A stretch of 64,000 nt of DNA from Manis javanica (Eukaryota > Chordata > Mammalia > Pholidota > Manidae). A program made the translations under genes and the position numbers. Below are positions 1 through 8,937 of this stretch, piece after piece; the first letter of the stretch is position 1, and every line of letters starts with the position of its first letter. The notes under the pieces were generated by a model that worked only from the letters and a program-made list of their open reading frames with translations, did no database searches and was not told the origin of the DNA. The stretch covers positions 41,978,001 to 42,042,000 of the forward strand of contig NC_133158.1 of the NCBI RefSeq assembly GCF_040802235.1, in the 5' to 3' direction.

Positions 1-1966
1 TCAGATATTAGTTCTAATAGTTTTGGGGTGGATTCCTTAGGGGTTTTATGTACAATATCATGTCATTTGCAGGGAGGTACAGTTTAATTTCTTCCTTGCC
101 AATCTGTATGCTTTTTATTTCTTTGTGTTGTTTGATTGCTGTGGCTAGGACCTACAGTATTATGTTGAATAGAAGTGGGGAAAGTGGGCATCCTTGTCTT
201 GTTCCCAATCTTAAAGGAAAAGCTTTCAGCTTCTTGCTGTTAAGTATAATGTTGGCTGGGGTCTGTCATACATGGCCTTTATTATGTTTAGGTACTTGCC
301 CTCTATACCCATTTTGTTGAGAGTTTTTATAATGAATGGATGTTGAATTTTGTCAAATGCTTTTTCAGCATCCATGGAAATGATCATGTGGTTTTTCTCC
401 TTCTTTTTTTGATGTGGTGGATGATGTTGATGGATTTTCGAATGTTGTACCATCCTTGCATCCTTGGAATAAATCCTACTTGATCATGATGGATGATCTT
501 TTTGACATATTCTTGAATTTGGTTTGCTAATATTTTGTTGGGTTTTTTTGCATCTATGTTTATCAGGGATATTTGTTTGTAATTTTCTTTTTTTGTGGTG
601 TCTTTGCCTGGTTTTGGTAGTAGAGTGATGCTGGCCTCATAGAATGGCTTTGGAAGTATTCCCTCCTCTTCTCCTTTTTGGAAAACTTTAATAAGAATGA
701 GTATCATGTCTTCACTAAATGTTTGATAAAATTCAACAGTGAAGCCATCTGGTCCAGAGGTTTTGTGCTTAGGTAGATTTTTATTACCAGTTCAATTTCA
801 TTGCTGGTAATTGGTTTGTTCAGATTTTCTGTTTCTTCCTTGGTCAGCCTTGGAAGGTTGTATTATTCTAGAAAGTTGTCCATTTCTTCTAGTTTATCCA
901 GTTTGTTAGCATATAATTTTTTATAGTATCCTCTAAAAATTCTTTGTATTTCTATTGTGTACTTAGTGATTTTTCCTTTCTCATTTCTGATTCTGTTTAT
1001 GTGTGTAGACACATTTTTTTTAAAAGTTTGTCTAGGGGTTTATCTATTTTGTTTATTTTCTTGAAGAAGCAGCTCTTTCTCTCATTGATTCTTTCTATTG
1101 TTTTATTCTTCTCAATTTTATTTATTTCTGCTCTAATCTTTATTATGTCCCTCCTTGTACTGACTTTAAGCCTCATTTGTTCTTCTTTTACTAGTTTCAT
1201 TAATTGTGAGTTTAGACTGCTCATATGAGATTGTTCTTCTTTCCTGAGGTAGGCCTGTATTGCAATGTACTTTCCTCTTAGCTCATCCTTCGCTGTGTCC
1301 CACAGATTTTGCAGTGTTGAATTATTTTTGCCATTTATCTCCATATATTGCTTGATCTCTGTTTTTATTTGGTCATTGATCCATTGGTTCTTTAGGAGCA
1401 TTTTGTGAAGCCTCCATGTGTTTGTGGGATTTCTCATTTTCTTTGTGTAATTTATTTCTAGTTTCATACCTTTGTGGTCTGAGCAACTGGTTGGTAGAAT
1501 CTCAATGTTTTTGAATTTACTTATGCTCTTTTTGTGGCCTAGTATATGATCTATTCTTGAAAATATTCTATGTGCACTTGAGAAGAATGTGTATTCTGTT
1601 GAGTTTGGGTGTAGAGTTCTGTAGATATCCATTAGGTCCATCTGTTCTAATATATTGTTCAGTGCCTCTGTGTCCTTATTTATTTTCTGTGTGGTCGATC
1701 TGTCCTTCAGAGTGAGTGGAGTGTTGAAGTCTCCTAGAATAAATGCATTGCATTCTATTTCACCTTTAAATTCTGTTAATATTTGTTTCACATATGTAGG
1801 TTCTCCTGTGTTGGAGTACAGATATTTATAATGGTTATACCTTCCTGTTGGATTCACCCCTTTATCATTATGTAATGTCCTTATTTGTCTCTTGTGACTT
1901 TCTTTGTTTTGAAGTTTATTTTGTCTGATACAAGTACTGCAACTCCTGCTTTTCTCTCTCTATTAG
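1..1966 (-). mobile_element. LINE-1 (copy A), ORF2 part, 3' side cut by window edge
   Basis: Minus-strand LINE-1 ORF2 in broken frames. The reverse transcriptase part reads through 384-707 (blocks such as [19 protein letters not shown]) and the endonuclease/linker part through 997-1857 (SDHKGMKLEINY). Several frameshifts and stops make it non-coding. Base 1 corresponds to about 30549 of the homologous L1 in WDR4 intron 6, so the 3' third of this copy lies outside the window. It continues beyond the retroviral insertion at 5051. Retrotransposed LINE-1 is the only reading that explains the protein blocks and the paralogy to the second copy. Confidence 0.95.
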
Positions 1967-2399
1967 TGTGCGGGCCCGGCCTATGGCCGAGGCTGAGCCC
2001 TACTCTAGCTGGACAACACCCTAAAGATGGCGCCTGCTTCCTGCTCACCACCCTTTCCCCTCTTCCCTGTTGGGGATTGGCCCAGCAGACTTCCGTACCT
2101 GTGCACAGCTCGTGCTGCCCGCTTAGAGTGGCGCGTGACACCTATCCGCTTAAAGGTCACGCATGATACTGTCCCGGATTGGTTGGGTGACTGAATATAA
2201 GGGAGCCCGCCGGGAGGGAGAGGAGTTCCCCGACAACTGCTGTAACTGCCGCCGTGAGAGAGTTCCCCGACAACTGCTGTAACTGCCGCGAGAGAGCTGC
2301 CCGACAACTGCTGTAACCACCGTGAGAGATTAGACAATAAAGCCTAGAGAAGAATCAAGACCTTGGGCGTGTTGCCTCGGCCCCTGAAGGGTCGCAACA
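1967..2399 (+). repeat. 5' LTR of the endogenous retrovirus
   Basis: Begins TGTGCGGG and ends CAACA, giving the usual TG...CA ends. An inverted CCAAT box (ATTGG, 2179-2183) and a TATA-like ATATAA (2195-2200) mark the promoter, and AATAAA at 2336-2341 marks the R-region poly(A) signal. It starts with a C+G-rich U3 carrying AAGATGGCGCC, a YY1-like site also seen in IAP LTRs. A triple repeat lies just downstream of the TATA box (2223-2328). Confidence 0.95.
2223..2328 (+). repeat. Three tandem ~33-bp repeats inside the 5' LTR
   Basis: Three adjacent units share the core CCCGACAACTGCTGTAAC, followed by GCCG(C)GAGAGA-like spacers; the third unit is the most diverged. The same array occurs at 4874-4979 in the 3' LTR. 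It sits between the TATA box and the poly(A) signal, so it would be transcribed. Confidence 0.9.
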
Positions 2400-2401
2400 A
2401 G

Positions 2402-2419
2402 TGGTGCCAAAACCCGGGA
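2402..2419 (+). promoter_or_regulatory. Retroviral primer binding site, tRNA-Phe type
   Basis: Two bases after the LTR ends, TGGTGCCAAAACCCGGGA is complementary to the 3' end of tRNA-Phe with one mismatch (A for G at the eighth base). tRNA-Phe priming is known for IAP elements; Mason-Pfizer-type viruses use tRNA-Lys. Confidence 0.85.
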
Positions 2420-2672
2420 ATCGCTAAACCTCGTCGCGACCTGATCCACTGACCCTGGTGCCTGCCGATGAACGTCGCTGGACACCGTTCGGTCGGTTGG
2501 CCAGACCGGGAGAGGGAACCGAGGAGGGTGAGTGGATCGGCGAGCAAACTGAAAGTATACGTGGCAGGGCAGACGGCAGGCAGTTGCGGTGGGTGTTTAT
2601 GTGTAGTGTGTGTGTCCTGTTAGTGTTTGTGACATTGTTTATTATAATATATGGAATGAGGAGGCACCAGTG

Positions 2673-2756
2673 AAGGTTCGCAGAGCAGCGACGAAATCAA
2701 AAGGTTCGCAGAGTGGCGACGAAATCAAAAGGTTCGCGGAATTAGCGACGTAGTCC
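2673..2756 (+). repeat. Three exact-length 28-bp tandem repeats in the retroviral leader
   Basis: Units 2673-2700, 2701-2728 and 2729-2756 all begin AAGGTTCGC. The first two differ at two positions; the third is more diverged (GGAATTAGCGACG). They lie between the primer binding site and the gag start codon, where retroviral packaging and dimerisation signals usually sit. A role in packaging is inference only. Confidence 0.9.
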
Positions 2757-2797
2757 ATCTAAATTATAACTAGGATACTTGCCCCTTTAGAGAGAGG

Positions 2798-3211
2798 ATG
2801 GGGACGGAGGCCTCTAGGGTTTAGGGCCGAGGACAGAAGCCAAGCTGCCGAGAGGCCATCCAAGAGGGGGAGGAAATATTAGAGGAAGTACGAGAAGAGC
2901 GTGCCTTCGCAAAGGCATCAGAAGGGGGATCTGAACAGGGACTGCTATCTGATGAGGATGAAGATGGGGAACTTTCGGGGGACGAGCTAGAGAACAGGTT
3001 TAATAGCAGAGTTAAACTAACCACAGAGACTCTTTACAGTGAGCAGTCTAATGCCATAATGAAAAAACAGGGGTACGCGGGCACTAGAGGACTAGGGAAG
3101 GATCTCCAAGGGAAAGAACAACCAATCCTTTTAGCAGGGAGACCGCCCAAAGGGCCCAGAGGACCAGGATTGGGTTTTTCTTCGGGGCCACTGAGGGAAA
3201 ACAGCCTATAG
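2798..3211 (+). pseudogene. Remnant gag with fused protease G-patch, stop at codon 9
   Basis: ATG at 2798 is followed by a glycine codon (a myristoylation-type gag start), then an in-frame TAG at 2822-2824. The same frame then stays open for 128 codons (2825-3208) to TAG at 3209. The open part begins with a charged, acidic tract (runs such as SDEDEDGELSGDE) resembling a gag phosphoprotein region. From about 3059 it continues as a betaretroviral G-patch ([13 protein letters not shown] ... GLGFS). Capsid, nucleocapsid and the protease catalytic core are absent, so a deletion has joined gag to the G-patch in frame. The pol remnant follows in the -1 frame, as expected for a pro-pol frameshift. 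Confidence 0.75.
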
Positions 3212-3483
3212 AAATAACATGGCAGTCAAAAAGGCCCGTGTGGGTACCTCAGTGGCCCCTCACCAAAGAAAAGAAGGAAGCAGCCCACACTTTAGTACAA
3301 GAACAGATAGCAGCTGGTCACCTCCAGCCCTCTACCTCGCCATGGAACACACCTATTTTTGTAATTAGGAAAAAGTCTGGCAAGTGGAGATTATCAAAGA
3401 CTGTTTCTTCTCCATCCCGCTTCACCCGAGACTGTCAAAGGTTTATTGCCACAGGGCATGATAGCCCCACCATGTGTATGTAA
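3205..3483 (+). pseudogene. Remnant pol: N-terminal reverse transcriptase
   Basis: The frame reads a class II reverse transcriptase N-terminus ([16 protein letters not shown], then [19 protein letters not shown]). After about 3397 the conserved block continues in other frames ([12 protein letters not shown]), showing small frameshifts and a gap of the finger region. The class II signature is the WVPQWPL...[19 protein letters not shown] pattern. It is not a functional polymerase. Confidence 0.85.
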
Positions 3484-3597
3484 AGAAGGCCTTACAAACT
3501 GTCAGGAAACAGTTTCCCCTGATAATCATCTATCATTATATAGATGACATCCTTTTGTGTCATGAGAGCAGCAGGGAGCTAGAGACAACCCTCAGGG
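3484..3597 (+). pseudogene. Remnant pol: reverse transcriptase active-site strip (YIDD)
   Basis: The short frame keeps [12 protein letters not shown], the catalytic palm motif with both aspartates. It ends at NPQGQG, where it is joined directly to integrase sequence. Thumb, connection, RNase H and the integrase catalytic core are deleted at that join. Confidence 0.85.
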
Positions 3598-3911
3598 TCA
3601 GGGTATGGTGGAACGTACCCACCTCACCCTCAAGAATGCCTTATATAAACAAAAAGGGGGAATAGAAGATTTTAGAACATTGGACAAAAATGGCCGCAGT
3701 GCAGCAGAGTGGCACGGCCAACAATCCAATCCAAAACACATGCCTGAAGTTTTGTGGAAGGATGTGTTGGAAGGAACATGGAAAGGCCCGGACCCAGTGA
3801 TAATCTGGACCCGAGGCTCGGTTTGTGTTTTTCCACAGGACCAGCAGAACCCTGTTTGGGTGCCTGAACGTCTGAGACGCAGAGTGGAAAACCCCGGAGT
3901 GGAGGCACAAG
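3598..3911 (+). pseudogene. Remnant pol: integrase C-terminal region
   Basis: Starts with [12 protein letters not shown], the end of the integrase core helix, and continues to the C-terminal DNA-binding domain ([18 protein letters not shown], then [10 protein letters not shown] and [11 protein letters not shown]). Frame runs 3605-3994. The domain match to betaretroviral integrase is clear; it has no catalytic core. Confidence 0.85.
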
Positions 3912-4345
3912 ATGATCGCACTGCTTCTGCTCCTGCCGTGGATCCTACAGCAGGCGACGGCGGAGCTGAGCTGCAGCTGCAGCCACTGCCGCGCTGACTA
4001 TCACCATTCCTACGGCAGAGACGCTGAATGGTCTGTCCCAGGCCACTGCCTTGGCAATGACAACGCAGAACGTCATCAACGGCCATTATAAGAATGGGAT
4101 GGCCTTGGTCAACCAATGCATGAACCTTCTTCAAGAACAACTGGACCTCTTGGGGGAGGTTTTGTCTGTGGGCTGCGTCCATTCTTATACGGGGGTGTAT
4201 TACTGGTATTCCTTTTCATAATTATTCTAAAGCTGCCAACTTGTCCAGACAGTTAGGCAAGATGGTAAACGCCACCAAAGCCTGGTCAGGTGTAGGTTTC
4301 ATAGGAATATTGCTAATTGTGGGCCTCTCCTGCTTGGGAGGAAAG
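3912..4345 (+). pseudogene. Remnant env: signal peptide, then frame-broken transmembrane subunit
   Basis: ATG at 3912 opens a 59-codon frame ending at TAA 4089. Its first 15 residues form a strong hydrophobic signal peptide ([15 protein letters not shown]). A second frame (about 3996-4190) shows a heptad-like transmembrane-subunit ectodomain (LSQATALAMTTQNV, then NLLQEQLDLL). A third segment (4241-4345) holds a membrane anchor (GVGFIGILLIVGLSCLGG). Nearly the whole surface subunit is missing and the frames do not connect, so no envelope protein is made. Confidence 0.75.
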
Positions 4346-4444
4346 TCTGTTACAAAAACAGCAATGGGGAGAACGGAAGGTCCTGTTGCAGGCCATGGCA
4401 GTGCTAGAGGAAGGCATCTCCCCTAGAGTATGGCTTAATATGCT

Positions 4445-4580
4445 GGATCAGTAGTCAAGGATGGGTAAGATTGGGAGCTGCGCATATCAACCTAAGACAG
4501 GGCGCAGACCTAAGCTGTCTGTTGCCTGAGGACGGGTAAGAATGCCGCAGACTCCAGACGACCTAAGACAGGCATGATCC
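4445..4580 (+). promoter_or_regulatory. Constitutive transport element-like RNA structure (NXF1-type export signal)
   Basis: Motif order is GGGTAAGA (4463-4470), AACCTAAGACAGG (4489-4501), GACGGGTAAGA (4531-4541), ACCTAAGACAGG (4561-4572): two copies of each half of the paired internal loops that define a CTE. Base pairing supports it. GGATCA (4445-4450) pairs with TGATCC (4575-4580). GGAGCTGCGCA (4474-4484) pairs with 4543-4555 (11 pairs, two bulges). GCGCAGAC (4502-4509) pairs with GTCTGTTGC (4517-4525), closing an apical hairpin. In Mason-Pfizer-type viruses and some IAPs this structure binds host NXF1 and exports unspliced RNA. Activity here is inferred. Confidence 0.85.
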
Positions 4581-4603
4581 CGACAGCCCTTTGGTTATAA
4601 AAC

Positions 4604-4617
4604 AATAAAGGGGGAGA
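4604..4617 (+). other. Retroviral polypurine tract
   Basis: AATAAAGGGGGAGA abuts the first base of the 3' LTR, the normal place for plus-strand priming. Confidence 0.88.
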
Positions 4618-5050
4618 TGTGCGGGCCCGGCCTATGGCCGAGGCTGAGCCCTACTCTAGCTGGACAACACCCTAAAGATGGCGCCTGCTTCCTGCTCACC
4701 ACCCTTTCCCCTCTTCCCTGTTGGGGATTGGCCCAGCAGACTTCCGTACCCGTGCACAGCTCGTGCTGCCCGCTTAGAGTGGCGCGTGACACCTATCCGC
4801 TTAAAGGTCACGCATGATACTGTCCCGGATTGGTTGGGTGACTGAATATAAGGGAGCCCGCCGGGAGGGAGAGGAGTTCCCCGACAACTGCTGTAACTGC
4901 CGCCGCGAGAGAGTTCCCCGACAACTGCTGTAACTGCCGCGAGAGAGCTGCCCGACAACTGCTGTAACCACCGTGAGAGATTAGACAATAAAGCCTAGAG
5001 AAGAATCAAGACCTTGGGCGTGTTGCTTCGGTCCCTGAAGGGTCGCGACA
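4618..5050 (+). repeat. 3' LTR of the endogenous retrovirus
   Basis: 433 bp, the same length as the 5' LTR. The five differences I count are C for T at the TACCCGTG site, C for T in the first triple-repeat unit (GCCGCGAG), two C-to-T changes in GCTTCGGTCC and G for A in the terminal GCGACA. Carries the same TATA, triple repeat and AATAAA. Confidence 0.95.
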
Positions 5051-7365
5051 ATTAGTTGCATGAAATATCTTTTTCCATCACTTCTCTTTTAGTCTGTGTA
5101 GGTCTTTGTGTTTAAAGTGAGTCTCCTGTAGGCAGCATATAGATGGGTCTTGTTTTTTTTATCCATTCAGTGACTCTGTGTCTTTTGATTGGTGCATTCA
5201 GTCCATTTACACTTAGGGTGATTATCGATAGGTATGTAATTTTGCCATAGCAGACTTTAGATTCGTGGTTACCAAAGGTTCAAGGTTAACTTCCTTACTC
5301 TCCAAGAGTCTAACTTAACTCAGTATGCGATTACAAACACAATCTAAAGGTTCTTTTCTTTTTCTCCTCCTTTTTCTTCCTCCTCCATTGTTTATATATT
5401 AGGTATCATATTCTGTACTCTTTGTGTATCCATTGATTGACTTTGGGGATAGTTAATTTAACTTTGCATTTGCTTAGTAATTAGCTTTGTTTTCTGTGAT
5501 TTTATTACCTCTGTTGACAGCTTTTAAACCTTAGGAACACTTCCATCTATAGCAGTCCCTCCAAAATACACTGTAGAGATGGTTTGTGGAAGGTAAGTTC
5601 TCTCAGCTTTTGCTTATCTGGAAATTGTTTAATCCATCCTTAAAATTTAAATGATAATCTTGCTGGATAAAGTAATCTTGGTTCCAGGCCCTTCTGTTTT
5701 GCTGCATTAAATACATCATACCGCTCCCTTCTGGCCTGTGAGGCTTCTGCTGAGAAATCTGATGATAGCCTTATGGGCTTTCCTTTGTATGTGATCTTAT
5801 TTCTTTCTCTGGCTGCTTTTAATAGTCTGTCCTTATCCTTGATCTTTGCCATTTTAATTACTATATTCTTGGTGTTGTCCTCCTTGGGTCCCTTGTGTTG
5901 GGAGATCTGTGCATCTCCATGGCCTAGGAGACCATCTCCTTTCCCAGATTAGGGAAATTTTCAGCAATTACCTCCTCAAAGACATTTTCTATCCCTTTCT
6001 CTCTCCTTTTTTCTGGTACCCTTATAATGTGAATATTTTTCCATTTGGATTGGTCACACAGTTTTCTCAATATTATTTCATTCTTAGAGATTCTTTATTC
6101 TCTCTGTGCCTCACCTTCTCTGTATTCCTCTTCTCTAGTTTCTATTTCATTTATCATCTCCTCCACCATATGCAATCTGCTTTTAATATCCTCCATTGTG
6201 CTCTTCAAAGATTGGATCTCTGCCCCGAAATAATTCCTGAGTTCTTGAATATCTTTCCATACCTCCATTAGCATGTTAATGATTTTTATTTTGAAATCCC
6301 TTTCAGGAAGAGTCATGAGGTCCATGTCATCTTTCTCAGGGGTTATATTAATTTTACTCTCAACCAGGTTCCTTTGGCATTTCATATTTGTATATGGCCC
6401 CCTCTAGTGTCCAGAAGCTCTACTCTCTGGAGCTGCTCAGTCCCTGAAGCAATGTTGGTGGTGGCAGGGGAGCAGTATTTGTGTCTGGGGGGAGGAAAGA
6501 GCTGTTTCGTGCCTACCGGCTGCTGTGCCTGCGTCCACTGCCTGAACCAGTGGGCTGAGCACACAGTTATAAGCATGTATGTAACTTATAGTTTGTAGTT
6601 GCTGTAGACACATCTTCCCTCTGGCTGGCCTAACGCCAGGGTATAGTTTGCCAGTTTGCGATCCACATGGGGTTGGCTGGAGAAAGGCACAGTAGGCTGC
6701 TTATCATGGAGAGGGTCCTTGGAGCTGTGTACCCAGCCAGGGAGCTAGTGCACCTGGAAATCTTGAAAGCTCCCAACCTGCTGGGCAGAGTGCACCCAGA
6801 CAATTTTGTCTACCTGTCCTTTCTCCTGAGCAGTAAGCTCTGCAATCCTTGCCCCTTTAGCAGCCCTCTTGCTAAGGACTTCCTTGTTTGGAAGTCTCTC
6901 AGACTGCCTGCCTTTCTTTTGTTCCAGAGCAGCCAGATATGGATCCCTGCTTTCCACAAGTAGCTGGAATCTTAGTCTCTCAAGGAATTCTGCCTGTCTT
7001 AGCTTTCCAAGCCCCTATTCTCAAGAGTATCGTGGAAGCACCATGAAATGTAGGTTTGTGTTCCCAGAGCAGATCTCTGGAGTTAGGTATTCAGCAGTCC
7101 CAGGCCTCCACTCCCTCCCTGCTCCATTTCTCTTCCTCCCACTGGTGCGGTGAGGTGGAGGAAGGGCTTGGGTCCCACTGGGCCACAGCTTTGGTACGTT
7201 ACCCTGTTCCGTGAGGTCTGCTCTTTTCTCTAGGTGTGTGCAGTCTGATGCAGTCCTCTTTCCTGTTGCTCTTTCAGGATTAGTTGTATTAATTATATTT
7301 TCATATTATATGCGGTTTTAGGAGGAAACCTCTGTCTCACCCCTCATGCTGCCATCTTTAATCCT
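5051..7365 (-). mobile_element. LINE-1 (copy A), ORF2 start, ORF1 and 5' UTR
   Basis: Continues copy A after the retroviral insertion; TTGCATGAAATATC resumes the endonuclease region. ORF1 is visible in broken frames. Its N-terminal part (MKCQRNLVESKIN at 6385, then a coiled coil through 6095) and a C-terminal part (MAKIKDKDRLLKAARER..., 5640-5852) are the clearest. 6386-7365 is the C+G-rich 5' UTR. Homology to the intron 6 copy stops at about 7363, right after AAAGATGGCAGC (minus strand), which looks like the L1 5' end with a YY1-type site. Confidence 0.92.
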
Positions 7366-7863
7366 CTCTTCTAGAGCTTACATTTGATAGGGGGATTTCC
7401 TTGCCTGTAGTTACATTGCTCTGACTGTAAATATCTTACGTTGCTTTGTCTAGAGGCCCTCATCCTTTTTTGTCTAAGCTCATGGTCCCTGTGTCACCAT
7501 GAGTATGGACTTCCACTGTGTCAGGGAGGTTAGCTGCATAGAAATGATATTTACAGCAGATTCATTTTCAGAACCACTTATGTCTCCAGCTTCTAGTGTT
7601 GTTACTGTGACAAGAACCCACTGATAACTCCCTTGCGATTCTTCAGCCGCCACCCCTCCCCAAATCCCAGTGTGCTTTCATCCAGCGACACACAAACTTT
7701 CCTCCATCTTCTGCTTCTATGAAAGCTGCTTTTACCTCACCCCCTTTAAGGAAGTCCATCTCTCCCCCAGTGTTCTGCTTTGCGAGCAGCATCAACCTTT
7801 GCATTTGGGCGTAAATATATCCTGGATTCCTACAGGAAGTAGGGTTAGGATTGTTGGGGGAGC
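7366..7863. other. Intergenic, no feature recognised
   Basis: About 500 bp between the L1 5' end and the first minus-strand LTR. I see no coding frame, repeat family or RNA gene in it. Confidence 0.6.
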
Positions 7864-8766
7864 GTTGTGTATTTTCCTCGATCCTTGACCCCACTGCGAC
7901 AAAGAGCTGAATGGCAGAGACACAGTAGTGAAGGAGAGTAAAAGTTTTATTTAAAGTTAAAGAGAGAAAAGTACAGGCCACCTCAGCAAGGAGAGGTGCC
8001 CTGAAAGGTCTGGAGAGAGAAAGTTTAACATTAAAAGGTTACACACTTAGAAAGTGCAGGTGACCTGAGAAGTGTGCCCCTTGAAAGGCTGAAAAGAGAG
8101 TTTCAAGTAGAAGTTTATGTACTTAAAAAGTGCAGGCAACCTCAGGGAGAGGCATGCCCCAAAAGGTTGAGGGTTTCCCCTTTTAAGGATTCTTTAGGAA
8201 TGTGACTAAGGGCTGGGGGTGCAGACTGGTTAAGTGGTCTTTGAATATTTAGGATTGACTTAACACAAGGAACTTCCTGCTCTGATTTCTCCCTGGGATA
8301 CCGGCGTCTAGGTCTTGGAGCCTATCAGACTGCCTGCCTAGCCCCCAAAGTGGGCTGAGTTATGGTCTGTTTGCTAAAGTGTAAGTTAAGAATCTTACAT
8401 TTTTAACTTCGTGGATATTAAAATACAGTCCTTAAGATGAAATCCTTCCTGCTTTTCACTATGTTGTTTATGACTGGGCCTGCATGCTAAATTAGCTGCC
8501 TAGGTTACAAACTACTTAATTAGGGTCAGATGGAGAATAAAAACAGCATATAGGTAAAGGTAAAAAAGTAAACTGGGCCTGCATGATTAACACAATAAAG
8601 ACATGGGCTATGTTGAGGTACCCTTCTTTATCTGGGGAATATCAAACATTCCAGGCCAAGTTGCTCCTGGTTTTCTGAACTTTGATTGATTAGTTTTGGG
8701 TCTTTTTAGGGGACTTTCTGGTGTTTTTCTCTTTCCACCCTGCTCATATCTATTTTCCCGCTTAAC
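7864..8766 (-). repeat. Solo LTR, minus strand (copy 1)
   Basis: Shares nearly its whole length with 8938-9736. On the minus strand it runs from TGTTAAGC to ...CAACG, and a poly(A) signal (AATAAAAC) lies about 75 bp from that end. Near the same end are three degenerate ~60-bp units (within about 7970-8165), each with an ACCTCAG-like and GAAAGG-like block. No retroviral coding sequence adjoins it, so it is a solo LTR of an unidentified family. A 99-bp segment between two ACTGGGCCTGCATG copies (8473-8486, 8572-8585) is absent from copy 2. Confidence 0.7.
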
Positions 8767-8854
8767 AGGGTCATTATCCTCCTAGTTTCCCATGCCTGTC
8801 ATTCCTTCACTGTCAGGTACAAATAGCTGCTCCTTTAAGGCAGTCATTTAGTTG

Positions 8855-8937
8855 CTCCATTCATTCATTTAGCAATACCGATTGAGCACTGTTTTCTCGG
8901 TTACCAGATGCAAGCTGGGGTAACAGTGTTGGTGAAG
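8855..8937 (-). repeat. L2 3' end fragment, interrupted by LTR copy 2
   Basis: CATTCATTTAGCAATACCGA then TTGAGCACTG is the reversed L2 3' end. The match resumes after the LTR at 9737 (CCCTGCCTTCATGG). Confidence 0.65.

Larger units (their letters stand above)
1967..5050 (+). mobile_element. Internally deleted class II (betaretrovirus/IAP-like) endogenous retrovirus
   Basis: A complete proviral structure: two 433-bp LTRs (1967-2399 and 4618-5050), a primer binding site, a polypurine tract and a 2.2 kb interior. It is flanked on both sides by ATTAG (1962-1966 and 5051-5055), a 5-bp target duplication within LINE-1. The LTRs differ at 5 positions by my count, all transitions, so it is young. 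The interior keeps short pieces in genomic order: gag start, acidic gag-like tract, G-patch, N-terminal reverse transcriptase, YIDD motif, integrase C-terminus, env signal peptide, transmembrane subunit, CTE. The G-patch plus a pol frame shifted by -1 are betaretroviral traits, and a tRNA-Phe primer site is typical of IAPs. No intact gag, pol or env remains, so it can only have moved in trans. Confidence 0.93.

Noticed and set aside
1881..2337. Frames inside the retroviral LTRs (86-110 codons on the minus strand, repeated in the 3' LTR)
   Set aside because: LTR non-coding DNA; identical frames in both LTRs reflect LTR identity, not a gene.
2673..2756. 28-bp repeats as a CRISPR array
   Set aside because: Units are head to tail without spacers, inside a retroviral leader in a mammalian genome.
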